Shown in pieces: positions 1 to 9,717 of a DNA stretch of 64,000 nucleotides. A program made the position numbers and the translations under genes. How positions within the stretch are numbered: the stretch's first letter is position 1; each line of letters begins with the position of its first letter. A model generated the notes under the pieces. That model ran no database searches. It had not been told where the DNA came from and saw only the letters and a list, made by a program, of their open reading frames with translations. This DNA is from Larkinella humicola (GTDB lineage Bacteria > Bacteroidota > Bacteroidia > Cytophagales > Spirosomataceae): contig NZ_VTWS01000001.1 in NCBI RefSeq assembly GCF_008727875.1, positions 496,001-560,000 on the forward strand. The letters are read 5' to 3'.

Positions 1-135
1 GGTGACGAACGAAGTGTCCGGAAATCATGCCGGATTTTTGGCTTGATGGGGACCAGTCCGGCGGTCGGTTTGGACCCGGAGGAGGACCCCAACCGAGCCC
101 GAACAACGAAAGCAAAACCGGGTTGTCCATGCGGA

Positions 136-555
136 TCAGTGGCTGGCCGGAATCCGGGCCGTGTCGAGCCAGAACGTCCTAATCTGATTGATCAAGTTAG
201 TAAGCTGTTGATAGCCAGGGGGCTTGGTTAGGTAGGTGTTGGCCCCCAGTTGGTAGCAGCGGGTGATGTGTTCGGGCAATGAAGAGGTCGTAAAAATAAT
301 AACCGGAATGGAACGGTAGGAGGGATTGGAGCGCAGTTCGGTCAGGGTCGCAAATCCGTCCATCCGCGGCATGTTCAGGTCCAGAAAGATCAGCGAGGGC
401 AATTGACGGACGTTTTCGAGATGATCGAGCAATTCAACACCGTCTCCTGCGAACGCAACCTCACAATCCAGCCAGCTAGAATCAAACACAGACTTGAACA
501 GAAGCCGGTCATCGTCGTCGTCGTCTGTAATGATAATGCGGAATTTACGGGTCAT
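136..555 (-). CDS. Single-domain response regulator (CheY/Rcp1-like)
   Basis: A 139-residue stand-alone receiver domain with no output domain. The acidic pocket is an unusual run of six Asp at residues 11-16. The likely phospho-acceptor is Asp59 in the FLDLNMPRMDG stretch, the switch Thr/Ser lies at 90-91, and the conserved Lys is Lys111 followed by Pro-Pro. Small Rcp1-like receivers of this form are common in Cytophagales, where they act as phosphorelay partners of bacteriophytochrome-type or hybrid kinases. No kinase gene lies next to it here, so its partner is unknown. The gene is monocistronic, divergent from gyrA, and has a plausible promoter just upstream. The fold call is secure; the specific pathway is not. 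Confidence 0.9.
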   Translation of the reverse strand: MTRKFRIIITDDDDDDRLLFKSVFDSSWLDCEVAFAGDGVELLDHLENVRQLPSLIFLDLNMPRMDGFATLTELRSNPSYRSIPVIIFTTSSLPEHITRCYQLGANTYLTKPPGYQQLTNLINQIRTFWLDTARIPASH

Positions 556-593
556 TGAATCGGGTAGCGGGATAGGATCAAACGTAGTTTTGT

Positions 594-622
594 CAAATAT
601 AGATAATATATGTCAAATACAA
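594..622 (-). promoter_or_regulatory. Putative promoter of the response regulator gene
   Basis: Read on the minus strand: a TTG element, 18 bp, then TATATTTG, matching the Bacteroidota TAnnTTTG -7 box. A nine-base word, TGTCAAATA on the plus strand, occurs at 591-599 and again at 611-619, overlapping both promoter elements, and could be a direct-repeat operator. Pattern match only. Confidence 0.45.
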
Positions 623-731
623 TTTTAACCCCCGACAAACTTTTTAAATCGAAAAATGACCTTGTTTAAATTATAAAACATACGTTGTGGTAAGATATGG
701 GCTAATGGGCCTCAAATGGCGGTCGTTCGCG

Positions 732-757
732 AAAACCGGATCAGAATTCCGGTTTTT
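732..757 (+). terminator. Orphan intrinsic terminator
   Basis: AAAACCGGA and its complement enclose a six-base loop and are followed by five T on the plus strand. No plus-strand gene precedes it in the window, so it either ends an unseen short transcript or acts as a leader attenuator for gyrA. Confidence 0.5.
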
Positions 758-1053
758 GATTTATTTTTACACCCGCGCCGGGCCTGGCAAATGCGGGAGG
801 TGGTCATCCGTCAAGCCCTTTTCGTCCATCCGGTCGAAAACCATCCAGAATGGGTAGAATACCCCGCTTGCCCGAAGGGTCAGAAATTGCACTGCACGCG
901 GCAAATACTTTTATTTGTGGCGATTTTTTTGCATATTTGTATGATAGGCGTATCGTAGAACGGGCCTCAAACCGTCTGACAATTTCCAATCCGGCGGTTC
1001 CACTTTTTTAACCATCGCTTCGTTCGTGTTATCGGACAAAGAATTGACTTCTT

Positions 1054-3603
1054 ATGGCAGAAGAGACAGAAGAACAGAACAACTCCACCAACATTATTCC
1101 CATCAACATTGAAGACGAAATGCGCGGAGCCTACATCGATTATTCGATGTCGGTCATTATCTCGCGTGCCTTACCCGATGTCCGTGACGGCCTGAAGCCG
1201 GTACACCGCCGGGTGCTTTTCGGAATGGCTGAACTGGGAGTTAATTATAACAAACCTCACAAAAAATCGGCCCGGATCGTTGGGGAGGTTTTGGGTAAAT
1301 ATCACCCGCACGGCGATTCATCCGTGTATGGTACGATGGTGCGGATGGCCCAGGACTGGTCGTTGCGGTATCCACTCGTTGACGGTCAGGGGAACTTTGG
1401 TTCCATCGATGGTGATTTTCCGGCGGCCATGCGGTATACTGAAGCACGACTGAAGCGGATTGCCGAGGAATTGCTCACCGATATTTATAAGGAGACGGTC
1501 GACTTTCAGTCGAACTTCGACGACTCGCTGGAAGAGCCGACCGTGATGCCGGCCAAACTACCAAACCTGTTGCTGAACGGTTCGTCGGGGATTGCCGTCG
1601 GGATGGCTACCAACATGGCACCCCACAACCTGACGGAAGTGGTCAATGGGATTGTGGCCTACATCGACAACCACGAAATTACCATCGATGAGTTGATGGA
1701 ACACATCACCGCGCCGGATTTTCCGACGGGGGCTACCATCTACGGTATCGAGGGAGTGCGGAACGCATTCCGGACCGGCCAGGGCCGGGTCGTGCTGCGG
1801 GCCCATGCCACCATTGAAGAAAACAAGGGCAAGACCCAGATTATCGTATCCGACGTTCCCTACATGGTCAACAAAGCCATGATGCTGGAAAAAACCGCGG
1901 AGTTGATCAACGATAAAAAGATTGAAGGGATTTCGGCTTTCCGCGATGAGTCGGACCGCGACGGCTTGCGCGTGGTGTATGACCTGAAGCGGGATGCCGT
2001 TCCGAACGTCGTTCTCAACAACCTCTATAAACACACGCAGTTGCAGTCGGCTTTCAATATCAACAACGTCGCGCTGGTGAAAGGCCGCCCGGCTTTGCTG
2101 AATCTGAAAGACATGATTCGGTATTACGTGGAGCACCGCCAGGAGGTGATTACGCGCCGGACGCAGTATGAACTGCGGGAAGCGGAAAAGCGGGCGCACA
2201 TTTTGGAAGGTTTGCTGATTGCGCTGGACAACCTGGATGCGGTTATTGAAATCATCCGGAGTTCGCGGGATCCGGAGGTGGCCAAAAATGGCTTGATTGA
2301 CCGGTTCAAGTTATCGGAAATTCAGGCCAAAGCCATTCTGGAACTCCGTCTGCAACGCCTGACCGGACTCGAACGCGACAAGATTGTGGCGGAATACGAA
2401 GAACTGGCCCGGCTGATTGCCGATTTGCGGAGCATTCTGGCGAGCGAAGAACGGAAACTGCAAATCATTCGAGAGGAACTGCTCGAACTCAAAGCCCGTT
2501 ACGGCGATGCCCGCCGGACCGAAATCAGCATTCTGGGCGACGGGAACATCAGCGATCTGTCGCTGATTGCCGACGATGAAATGCTGATTACGATTTCGCA
2601 CGAAGGTTACATCAAACGGACTCCATTGACCGAATACCGGACCCAAAGCCGGGGCGGTGTCGGTTCGCGCGCGGCCAAAACCAAGGAAGACGACTTCACG
2701 GAGCATCTGTTCATGGCGACGATGCACAACACGTTGCTGATTTTTACGCAGAAAGGGCGGTTGTACTGGTTGCCGGTGTATGAACTGCCGGAAGGAGCGC
2801 GGGATTCCAAGGGGCGGCCACTGGCCAATTTTATCAACATTGAGTCCGACGACCAGGTGCGGGCGGTGATCAATGTGAAGGATTTGAAAAACGCCGATTA
2901 CATCAACAACAATTACCTGGTGATGTGTACGGAGCAGGGAACGATCAAGAAAACCCTGCTGGAAGCTTACTCGCGTCCGCGCCAGAACGGAATCATTGCC
3001 ATTACGATTAACGAAGAGGAGGGAGACCGCCTGCTGAACGTCTGTATGACCAATGGACAGAACGATATTGTCATTTCGTCGAGCCTGGGCAAAGCCGTCC
3101 GGTTCAACGAAAGCCGGGTTCGTCCGATGGGCCGTACGGCCGCCGGGGTTCGCGGCATCGATCTGGAGCCGGGGGTGAAAGCCGTTGGCATGGTTTGCAT
3201 CGGTCGCGACGACGCTCAATTGCTGGTGGTTTCGGAAAAAGGATTCGGGAAGCGGTCACCGATCGATGAATACCGGGTGACGAACCGGGGAGCGAAGGGC
3301 GTTGGTACGCTGAAGGTTACGGATAAAGTCGGCAACCTGGTGGGCATTCTGGAAGTAACCGATTCGGATGATATGATGATCATTACGAAGTCGGGAACGG
3401 CCATCCGGATGCACGTCGATGAGGTGCGGGTGATTGGACGGAACACCCAGGGGGTTCGGCTGATCAACCTGCGCGACGGCGACGAAATCGCGTCGGTGAC
3501 CCGCATCGCCCGGGAGGAAGATGTTGAAATTGAAGGGAATGGCATGGTGCCGGAAGCACCGGTCGATGGTTCGGAGGAAGCACCCTCTGATCAAATGGCT
3601 TGA
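1054..3603 (+). CDS. gyrA: DNA gyrase subunit A
   Basis: Catalytic subunit of DNA gyrase, which with GyrB introduces negative supercoils using ATP. It is full length at 849 residues: N-terminal breakage-reunion domain with the catalytic Tyr128 in an AAMRYTE motif, coiled-coil tower, then a six-bladed C-terminal pinwheel with a GyrA-box-like QSRGGVG near 530. An acidic tail closes the protein. The quinolone-determining stretch reads [10 protein letters not shown], so the position matching E. coli Ser83 is Ser89 and the position matching Asp87 is Gly93. The ATG has an acidic, Asn-rich N-terminus, and the following TPR gene starts 71 bp downstream in the same direction. GyrA rather than ParC is supported by the GyrA box and the conserved pinwheel. 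Confidence 0.97.
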   Translation: MAEETEEQNNSTNIIPINIEDEMRGAYIDYSMSVIISRALPDVRDGLKPVHRRVLFGMAELGVNYNKPHKKSARIVGEVLGKYHPHGDSSVYGTMVRMAQDWSLRYPLVDGQGNFGSIDGDFPAAMRYTEARLKRIAEELLTDIYKETVDFQSNFDDSLEEPTVMPAKLPNLLLNGSSGIAVGMATNMAPHNLTEVVNGIVAYIDNHEITIDELMEHITAPDFPTGATIYGIEGVRNAFRTGQGRVVLRAHATIEENKGKTQIIVSDVPYMVNKAMMLEKTAELINDKKIEGISAFRDESDRDGLRVVYDLKRDAVPNVVLNNLYKHTQLQSAFNINNVALVKGRPALLNLKDMIRYYVEHRQEVITRRTQYELREAEKRAHILEGLLIALDNLDAVIEIIRSSRDPEVAKNGLIDRFKLSEIQAKAILELRLQRLTGLERDKIVAEYEELARLIADLRSILASEERKLQIIREELLELKARYGDARRTEISILGDGNISDLSLIADDEMLITISHEGYIKRTPLTEYRTQSRGGVGSRAAKTKEDDFTEHLFMATMHNTLLIFTQKGRLYWLPVYELPEGARDSKGRPLANFINIESDDQVRAVINVKDLKNADYINNNYLVMCTEQGTIKKTLLEAYSRPRQNGIIAITINEEEGDRLLNVCMTNGQNDIVISSSLGKAVRFNESRVRPMGRTAAGVRGIDLEPGVKAVGMVCIGRDDAQLLVVSEKGFGKRSPIDEYRVTNRGAKGVGTLKVTDKVGNLVGILEVTDSDDMMIITKSGTAIRMHVDEVRVIGRNTQGVRLINLRDGDEIASVTRIAREEDVEIEGNGMVPEAPVDGSEEAPSDQMA

Positions 3604-3674
3604 TATTCCCATAAATTATTCAGTACTTTCCAGAATAAAATCAAAAACAACGTTCAACCACAAAATTTAGTCAT

Positions 3675-5114
3675 ATGAAACGATTCTCGTTCTTCCTACT
3701 GGCGGGATTTTTATCAGTAGGAGCATCGTATGCTCAAGGGCTTGATGCTCTAACCGAAAAAGCTTTCCAGAGTGAGAAAGAAAAAAGCGACAAGGCAATC
3801 ACGGATGAGAAAGCCAATGTCAAGCCCAAAACGTGGCTGGATCGCGCTAAAACGTACGAGAACATTGCTACGCAGGCTATTAAACTGGACTCGAATGCCG
3901 CAACGGTTGCCTACGATGCTTATAAAAAAGTAGTCGAACTGGATAAAGATAAAAAAACCGGTGGTCCGGGTAAACTGGCTAAAGAAGCAGAGGAAGCCAT
4001 GAAAGGGCAGACGCTGTTTCAGGCGTTTATGAACTCCGGAATCTATAAATACCAGGCGAAAAACTTCAAGGATGCGGCTGCCTTGATGTCCAGAGCCGGT
4101 GAGATCAATCCGAAAGATACCACGGCGGCTTTGTATGCCGGTATCTTTACGCAGAACACCGAGAAACCGAGTGACGCCAAAGCGCATTTCGAGCGGTATA
4201 TTGCCAATGGGGGAAAGGACCAGTCGGTTTACACCACGCTGGTGAGTCTCTACTACCAGGACAAGGAAATCGAAAAAGCCTTGGCTACCATTGACAAGGG
4301 AATTGCCACATTGCCGAACAGCAAAGACCTGGCTACCCAGAAAACCAGCATCCTCGTAACATCGGGTAAAGTTGACGATGCGATTTCGGATATGAAAAAG
4401 CAACTCGAGAAAGATCCGAACAACGTAAACCACCTGTTGATGCTGGCCAGTCTGTATGGTGACAAAAACAACAAGGGTTCGGAAGAATTGTCGAAGCTGG
4501 TCGGAAGTGCCAAGAAAGGCCCGAACGCGACCAAGCAGTTGAGCGAAGAGAAAGTGGTTCTGAAAGAATCCCAGAATGAGCTAACCCGTTTGACGGCCCG
4601 GGCGAAGAAAGAGCCAAAGAACGTCGACGTGAAAAATCAGATTGCGCGGGTGAACCAGATGATTGCGGACTCAAAAACGAAAATCACCGGTTTGGAAAAA
4701 GAAGTAGCGGAGCAGGCTCAGGCCAGTGCTGCCGCTGGCAATCAGGAACAGAAAATTGCGGAGCTGACCAAGCAGGTCGAAGAAAACCGGATCGCTTCCA
4801 AAGAGTATTATACCAAAGCATTGGCGGCTGATCCAAACAACTTCGATGCGAACTTCAACCTCGGGGCTGCTTATTTTAACGAAGCCGTTCAGATCCGGAA
4901 GCAACTGGAGATGATGGACATGAAAGACTACCAGACCAAGGGCAAGGAAATCGAAGGCCAGGTTTGTGGAAAATTCAAACAGGCGCTGCCGTATTTCGAA
5001 AAAGCGAAATCGGTGAAAGATACCGACCAGGATTTGAACGACAACCTGACAAACCTTCAGAATATTCTGAAGCAGTTTGAAGAGAAGAAAATTCCCTGCG
5101 TCGAAAGCAAATAA
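3675..5114 (+). CDS. Secreted tetratricopeptide-repeat protein
   Basis: A 479-residue protein with a clear signal peptide (residues 1-20, cleavage after SYA) and TPR helices through its length. Residues about 290-370 form a Lys/Glu/Gln-rich coiled coil before the last repeats. TPR proteins of this type in Bacteroidota are usually periplasmic scaffolds; no enzyme motif is visible and no partner can be named. It lies 71 bp downstream of gyrA and may be partly co-transcribed with it. Two tandem hairpin terminators follow directly, so transcription very probably ends here. Confidence 0.85.
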   Translation: MKRFSFFLLAGFLSVGASYAQGLDALTEKAFQSEKEKSDKAITDEKANVKPKTWLDRAKTYENIATQAIKLDSNAATVAYDAYKKVVELDKDKKTGGPGKLAKEAEEAMKGQTLFQAFMNSGIYKYQAKNFKDAAALMSRAGEINPKDTTAALYAGIFTQNTEKPSDAKAHFERYIANGGKDQSVYTTLVSLYYQDKEIEKALATIDKGIATLPNSKDLATQKTSILVTSGKVDDAISDMKKQLEKDPNNVNHLLMLASLYGDKNNKGSEELSKLVGSAKKGPNATKQLSEEKVVLKESQNELTRLTARAKKEPKNVDVKNQIARVNQMIADSKTKITGLEKEVAEQAQASAAAGNQEQKIAELTKQVEENRIASKEYYTKALAADPNNFDANFNLGAAYFNEAVQIRKQLEMMDMKDYQTKGKEIEGQVCGKFKQALPYFEKAKSVKDTDQDLNDNLTNLQNILKQFEEKKIPCVESK

Positions 5115-5115
5115 C

Positions 5116-5145
5116 AAAAAAGGCAGCTTACAACGGCTGCCTTTT
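5116..5145 (+). terminator. Intrinsic terminator of the TPR gene
   Basis: AAAAGGCAGC pairs with GCTGCCTTTT across a short loop. It begins two bases after the TPR stop codon. Confidence 0.8.
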
Positions 5146-5155
5146 AATTTCCCTG

Positions 5156-5194
5156 AAAAGCTCCGATCTTGTGAAAGCGAGGTCGGAGCTTTTT
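5156..5194 (+). terminator. Second tandem terminator
   Basis: Strong stem of AAAAGCTCCGATCT with AGGTCGGAGCTTTT, one G·T pair, followed by TTTT and lying just before the next small gene. Together with the preceding hairpin it forms a double terminator. Confidence 0.75.
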
Positions 5195-5205
5195 AATGAG
5201 GTAGT

Positions 5206-5436
5206 ATGGTAAAAATTACAAAGGTACTCATCACCGTGGCCATGATTGGTGTTTGGGGCTGGCTGGCTTTTATGGCGATTATGACGGCAAGTTTACGCGG
5301 TCGGCTAACATCCGTAGCCATCGGTATTTTACTCAACAGTGCATTGGCGTTTTGGTACACGCATCTTGAGAAACGGTTGAAGCGATTACCGGATGAGGAG
5401 AAGCAAGAAACGGAGGAGGTTGAACAGAATACGTAG
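5206..5436 (+). CDS. Small hypothetical membrane protein
   Basis: 76 residues with two hydrophobic segments, about 6-28 and 37-52, and a strongly charged C-terminal tail rich in Lys and Glu. No family recognised. It starts 12 bp after the double terminator, so it needs its own promoter. Amino-acid composition looks like a true small inner-membrane protein rather than a chance frame, but there is no supporting neighbour. Confidence 0.55.
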   Translation: MVKITKVLITVAMIGVWGWLAFMAIMTASLRGRLTSVAIGILLNSALAFWYTHLEKRLKRLPDEEKQETEEVEQNT

Positions 5437-5593
5437 AGAATTGAAAACTCTAGTTAACATAATATAAATTATACAACAATTATTTCATAGCAGAATCAGC
5501 TTGTAAATGACTCTGTAAGGATCTGGAAGATAATGGGTTATAGAAGTTAGTATAGATCAATGATTTATGGATTCACGTGGAACAAATAATAGG

Positions 5594-5635
5594 GTTACGC
5601 GGAGTTAAACAGAGAAAAAGAAGAGTTAAGCGGAG
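5594..5635. repeat. Short dispersed repeat word (GTTACGCGGAG / GAGTTAAGCGGAG)
   Basis: GTTACGCGGAG at 5594 is echoed by GTTAAGCGGAG at 5625, separated by an A/G-rich stretch. This resembles the 'gttacgcggag-aaaacagag' type of intergenic repeat seen in several bacterial genomes. It sits just beyond the stop codon of the PP-loop ATPase gene, in a convergent gap. Confidence 0.4.
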
Positions 5636-5637
5636 AA

Positions 5638-6330
5638 TCAAATCAAATCCTGAAAGATGAATTGGGTGTCCCACTGATCGGCTTCTGGCGAAGCGGCATA
5701 CGATCGCCGGACAACTTCGCCCTTTTGAAATCGTATCGGTGCCTTGAAAATCGGTCCGTCGTAGACAAAGGAATGATACTCGCCATTTTCACCGCACGGA
5801 TCGACCGACGGCGGCAGATCTTTTAAAACCGTAGCGTCCAGTTCGCGACCGGCCCAGCTTTCCGGCAATTGATTTTCGTTCACACAAACCAGCAAGGCTT
5901 TAAAACCGGCCTGGACAAACTTGGCCAGCAACACCGTTGTGTTCTGATTCCACAACGGAAAGACGCCTTGCAAACCCACTTCGCTGAGTTGTTGCTCCCG
6001 GTACTGTCGCAAGTCTTCCAGAAAAATATCGCCGTAAATCACGTGGGTAACGCCCTGTTTTTTCAACTCAGTCAGTTTTTGTTTAACCAGCGTGTTATAG
6101 AGTTCCATCGATACGTCACCCGGAAATTGAACCGTATGCAAAGGCAGATCCAGAGCCCTTGTCTGGGCTTCGATCAGTTCGGTGCGGACGCCGTGCATGC
6201 TGACCCGCCCGAATTGCTCGTTGATGTTGGTGAGCAATCCAGCCAAATCATATTGCCCGGATTGATGGCAAAAAAAGAGAGCAAGAGCCGAATCCTTGCC
6301 CCCGCTCCAACTGATGATTGCTTTTTTCAT
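5638..6330 (-). CDS. PP-loop ATPase, Dph6-like (diphthine-ammonia ligase family)
   Basis: 230 residues when started at the second Met, which gives the canonical MKKAIISWSGGKDS start; an in-frame ATG eight codons upstream is less likely. The PP-loop SGGKDS occupies residues 9-14 and binds ATP as an adenylating enzyme. A GENGEYHSFVYDGP stretch near 190 is the family's second signature. In archaea and eukaryotes relatives amidate diphthine on EF-2, but bacteria have no diphthamide, so the bacterial substrate is unknown. Here it is the last gene of a cobalamin-riboswitch operon, 64 bp after the BtuG-like gene, pointing to a role tied to B12 or a related corrinoid (inference). Confidence 0.85.
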   Translation of the reverse strand: MKKAIISWSGGKDSALALFFCHQSGQYDLAGLLTNINEQFGRVSMHGVRTELIEAQTRALDLPLHTVQFPGDVSMELYNTLVKQKLTELKKQGVTHVIYGDIFLEDLRQYREQQLSEVGLQGVFPLWNQNTTVLLAKFVQAGFKALLVCVNENQLPESWAGRELDATVLKDLPPSVDPCGENGEYHSFVYDGPIFKAPIRFQKGEVVRRSYAASPEADQWDTQFIFQDLI

Positions 6331-6342
6331 GGTAAGAGAAAA

Positions 6343-6388
6343 GAGGTGAGACAAGAGAGTAAAGACAACTATTCTCTCGTCTCATCTC
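6343..6388. repeat. Imperfect inverted repeat between btuG-like and PP-loop genes
   Basis: GAGGTGAGACAAGAG pairs with CTCTCGTCTCATCTC with two mismatches. It lies inside the operon, so it may be a processing or attenuation hairpin lowering expression of the last gene. Confidence 0.45.
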
Positions 6389-6394
6389 TCATGT

Positions 6395-7513
6395 CTATTT
6401 AAAATAAAAACCGGAAGGTGCAATCTCCGCTTTCACGGAATCGATCAGGGTTCCGCTGGCCTGGTAGCGGAATACGTAACCCGCCTGTTTGTAAGACGGC
6501 GTATACCCGCCATAAATGATGCCGGATTGCGGTTCGACGGCTAAGCCGCTGAACAACCGTTTGATAAAGGGTGTGGTAGCCGGAACGCTGGTGTCGTTGA
6601 CCGAAAAGCGATAGGTCTCTCCTTTTTCCTTGTAGTTTTCGGAAGCATCGCCGTAGTAACTGCTCACGAAGTAAAAGTATTGTTTGTCTGAACTCAACCG
6701 GAATTTTGAAAGCGAGCGGGTTTTGTCGGTTCCAATTTTCAGGCGGTTTTCAATCGCCTTGCTCTGCGGGTTGACCTGAATCATTTCACCGCCACTATAC
6801 ACCCAGAGTTTGCCGTTGCCGTCGACGGCCACCGGATTGGGATTCGCACCTATTTCGATGCCGGTTTTAAGCTGATCGGTGGTGATGTCGATCACCGTAA
6901 GTTTGGTCGAACCACCGGTCGAACCGGCAAACACCTCGCTACCCACCAGCAGAAGCGTCTCCACTCCTTTCACCGCCGGTATTTTTTTGGTTACCGTGTT
7001 GGTCGTTAAATCAACGACGGCAATGTAACCCGGATCTTTGTAAAACGTGCCGTTTGAAAAATCACCCGAAAGATCCCAGCAACTCACGTATACTTTGTTG
7101 GCAGTCACCCGAACCGCTGAGCGGGGGTTTTCAATTTCCGGGGATTTCAGCGTCGCCAGTGACTTGAAAGTATTGGCATCCACAATTTCAACTTTGTCCT
7201 GACCCGCTGTGGTGTTGTCGACCAGAATCAATCCCTTGCCATCGGCTTCTTCGTAGGCCTGCACACTCCCGGTCAGGGAACGCTGATTGACCTGGTTAAA
7301 TATATCGTAAGAAGCTGTAGAGCCCGTTGGTGGAAAATACGTGATCGTCCCATTGTTGTCAGTAAAATTTCCCTGGTTGACAACCAGCACGCCCGAGCCA
7401 TACGGCAGGGCTTGCGGATCGTCGTTGTCATTGTTACAGGACCAGTTCAGGGCCACCAGCAGACCCAATGCCAGTTTAAATCGGACCGATGGTGCTTTAG
7501 TTACTTTTCTCAT
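6395..7513 (-). CDS. BtuG-like surface lipoprotein (YncE/DUF5074 beta-propeller)
   Basis: 372 residues. A lipoprotein signal peptide ends at Cys26 (NWSC), followed by NNDNDD, an acidic stretch of the kind that exports Bacteroidota lipoproteins to the cell surface. The rest is repeated beta-strand blades of a YncE-like propeller. In Bacteroides, BtuG is a surface beta-propeller that captures cobalamin and hands it to the receptor BtuB. The gene overlaps the upstream BtuB-like receptor gene by four bases (ATGA), so the two are translationally coupled, and both lie behind a cobalamin riboswitch. That context makes BtuG function likely, although propeller sequences alone would not prove it. Confidence 0.8.
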   Translation of the reverse strand: MRKVTKAPSVRFKLALGLLVALNWSCNNDNDDPQALPYGSGVLVVNQGNFTDNNGTITYFPPTGSTASYDIFNQVNQRSLTGSVQAYEEADGKGLILVDNTTAGQDKVEIVDANTFKSLATLKSPEIENPRSAVRVTANKVYVSCWDLSGDFSNGTFYKDPGYIAVVDLTTNTVTKKIPAVKGVETLLLVGSEVFAGSTGGSTKLTVIDITTDQLKTGIEIGANPNPVAVDGNGKLWVYSGGEMIQVNPQSKAIENRLKIGTDKTRSLSKFRLSSDKQYFYFVSSYYGDASENYKEKGETYRFSVNDTSVPATTPFIKRLFSGLAVEPQSGIIYGGYTPSYKQAGYVFRYQASGTLIDSVKAEIAPSGFYFK

Positions 7514-9432
7514 TGTTTTAGAGTATTCAGATTACAGATTAATTGAATGGTAAAGTTGCGGCCCGGCATCGCGTTTCGCTTGACGTTGAGGTAGACGGTA
7601 TCAAATACATTGTTGATCTGTCCCTGAATCCGGGCAGCGACGGGGCCGAGTTTGATCTGGGTTTCGAGCAACACGTTCGTTAGCACGTAGCCGCGTAGAA
7701 ACTGAATGTTGTCGAAGGTGATGTACTGACGGGAATTGACCTGGTTCTGGAAGGTCAGGCGGTTTTTACCTTTTGCCACAAAGGCCGAAAACCGGCCGCT
7801 GTGTTTGGGAACATACACCAGTTGTTTGCCGATGATGTCCTGGGCATAGACGTTGTAGACCCGCTCCTGGCTCGACCGCGTCAAGGCGTAGGCCAGCGTC
7901 AAGCCCGATTGCCAGTTGGCTGTCGTATAATTCAGTGTTCCCGACCACTCCAATCCACGGGCCACGACGAGTTGCAGATTTTCGACCCGGTAGCCGGACT
8001 CCGGATTCCAATACGACCAGTCGTCGATGCGGTTTCGGTAAACCGTGGCTTCGGATGTCACGGTTAAGTGTTCGGTGGGAATCCATCGGCTTGCCAAACC
8101 CGCTTCCAGATTAAACCCGTTTTCGGGCCGAATGTCCGGATTCCCCAGTACTTTCCAATACCGTTCGTTCAGCGTGGGAACCCGGTAACTGCGCCCGGCG
8201 GATGCTTTGGCCGTCAGCGCACTTTGGCCCGTTTTTACGACAGCATACTCCACACCCAGAGAAGGTGTAATCGGCGGATCAAACCGGGTGACGAAAGCCT
8301 GCCGGAGGTTGGCCGAGATCAGCCACCGCGTCCACTGCATCCGGAGCAGCGCATACAGATCGGCCCGGTCTTCCTGAATAGGTTGATCGCCGTAGCCGTC
8401 GACCTGTGTGCGGTAGTGAGACCATTCTCCCCCCAGTCGCAGAGAAACTTCCGCTGATGGATAGGAATGCGTAAACTCCTTCTCAATTCGACTGATTAGT
8501 CGATCGGTTTCGGAATGGCTGGGCGTATTGAAGTTTCCGCGTGCGTAATCAATGATGTCGCGAATCCAGCCCAGTCGCAATGTAAGTTTATTGGTTTCGT
8601 AGGTTGTTAAAAACCGGTAGGATTGCGAGCGGGTTCGTTCCCGAACGGTGGTATCGTAGGGCGTAACGGTCAAATTGTTATCCGTCAACCAGAGGTTCAC
8701 CGAAAGCTGCTGGTTTTTCTGGTTTCGGAAATACAAATCCTGAATAAAGCCTTTCTGTTGGGTGATCGAATGCTCTACGAAGTAATTCCCCCGTTCGCGA
8801 TACGGAAAATCGTTGTTGGCGTTGGTGGTGTAGAAGAAGGATTTCCCGGCAATCTGCCAGCGTTTTCCGGCAACACGCACAAACCGGATTCCAAGCTGCG
8901 TTCCGTAATTTCGAAAACTTCCGATCTGTTGCCCGACGGAAGCCTGAAAACCGGGTTGCTGCCACTTCGGATTGTTCATCAGCAGAATGCTGCCACCCAC
9001 GGCATCCGACCCCACGCAACTGGCGGAGGAGCCATACTGAACCGCGAGTTGATCGAAACCGGTGACGGGCAGCGTAGAGAAATCACTAAGCCCGAGCGTT
9101 GGCTGGTTGATGTTGATTCCGTTCCAGAGTACGGCGGTGTGGTTGGCCGAGGTACCCCGAAACGAAGCGGTCGATAATTGCCCCGCACCATATACCTTAA
9201 ACGCAATGGGGGTCGTATAGGTTAAAAGGTCTGTCAGCGTTTGGAAACGGAACTGTTCGAGCGTTACGGAGTCGATCCGCTGGGTTTTCTGACCGGCCGA
9301 AAACCGCTCGGGCGTGGTTCCCCGAATCGTTACGGCGGGTAACGTTTGGTCAGTACCGTTGGTTTGGCCGTTCACAACCGAAAACGAACCCACTAGTAAG
9401 GACAGGATAATCCCGTCTCTATACCGCATCAT
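7510..9432 (-). CDS. btuB: TonB-dependent vitamin B12 receptor (BtuB-like)
   Basis: 640 residues, the usual size of BtuB-type receptors. A signal peptide (1-22) is followed by a TonB-box-like TLPAVTIRG segment, a plug domain with the signatures SFRGTSANHTAVLWNG and VGGSILLMN (about 40-165), and a 22-strand barrel. It imports cobalamin across the outer membrane using TonB energy. The assignment rests on the plug and barrel pattern plus the cobalamin riboswitch directly upstream and the BtuG-like partner downstream. Two adjacent Met codons open the frame; either could be the start. The last residue is Gln rather than the aromatic residue common at barrel ends. Confidence 0.88.
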   Translation of the reverse strand: MMRYRDGIILSLLVGSFSVVNGQTNGTDQTLPAVTIRGTTPERFSAGQKTQRIDSVTLEQFRFQTLTDLLTYTTPIAFKVYGAGQLSTASFRGTSANHTAVLWNGININQPTLGLSDFSTLPVTGFDQLAVQYGSSASCVGSDAVGGSILLMNNPKWQQPGFQASVGQQIGSFRNYGTQLGIRFVRVAGKRWQIAGKSFFYTTNANNDFPYRERGNYFVEHSITQQKGFIQDLYFRNQKNQQLSVNLWLTDNNLTVTPYDTTVRERTRSQSYRFLTTYETNKLTLRLGWIRDIIDYARGNFNTPSHSETDRLISRIEKEFTHSYPSAEVSLRLGGEWSHYRTQVDGYGDQPIQEDRADLYALLRMQWTRWLISANLRQAFVTRFDPPITPSLGVEYAVVKTGQSALTAKASAGRSYRVPTLNERYWKVLGNPDIRPENGFNLEAGLASRWIPTEHLTVTSEATVYRNRIDDWSYWNPESGYRVENLQLVVARGLEWSGTLNYTTANWQSGLTLAYALTRSSQERVYNVYAQDIIGKQLVYVPKHSGRFSAFVAKGKNRLTFQNQVNSRQYITFDNIQFLRGYVLTNVLLETQIKLGPVAARIQGQINNVFDTVYLNVKRNAMPGRNFTIQLICNLNTLKQ

Positions 9433-9534
9433 AGCTGAATTAAGTAAAAAAAGTGGCCGTCAATTCCCTCTTAAATAGGGTTGGGAGCCGTAAAAACCCG
9501 GTTTCCTTTTCACCCGAAAGAAACAGAGTATCGT

Positions 9535-9711
9535 TGTTTTAGGCAGGTCTCCTGGCTCACCCACTGATTTCGGCCTTCCCATCCGAACAAAACCGGACAG
9601 TGGCAAGAAGTAGAAATCAGTTCGTACGGGTTTACAGTTGCGGGGACAGCGTCGGTTTTGCACCGACTTCCCTATTAAGCCAACCCTGCCCAAACCGGCA
9701 GGCGGCACCTA
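9535..9711 (-). promoter_or_regulatory. Cobalamin riboswitch (AdoCbl-type)
   Basis: On the minus strand the conserved core appears in order: GGTGC near the 5' end, GGGAA, a stem ending in GGTGCAAAACC, then CTGTCCCCGCAACTGTAA, and finally the B12 box AGCCAGGAGACCTGCC at 9557-9542. The layout is that of the Rfam cobalamin element. About 100 nt separate it from the receptor start; in that leader AAACCGGGTTTTT-type pairing could form the expression platform. Binding of adenosylcobalamin is expected to shut off the downstream receptor operon. Confidence 0.95.
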
Positions 9712-9717
9712 ATGCAA

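Larger units (their letters stand above)
556..1053. other. Intergenic region between response regulator and gyrA
   Basis: No convincing gene. Two short overlapping open frames, about 60-80 codons on opposite strands, look like chance. The stretch holds the response regulator promoter and a stem-loop followed by a T-run at 732-757 on the plus strand. A weak TTTG...CATATTTG pair near 914-939 might serve gyrA, but its spacing is short. Confidence 0.6.

Noticed and set aside
716-989. Two overlapping frames of 61-80 codons on opposite strands upstream of gyrA
   Set aside because: No protein-like pattern; one overlaps the other antisense, and a terminator hairpin lies within the region.
1558-3219. 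Long antisense frames inside gyrA (213 and 302 codons)
   Set aside because: Shadows of the gyrA codon pattern in GC-rich DNA; gyrA itself is unmistakable.
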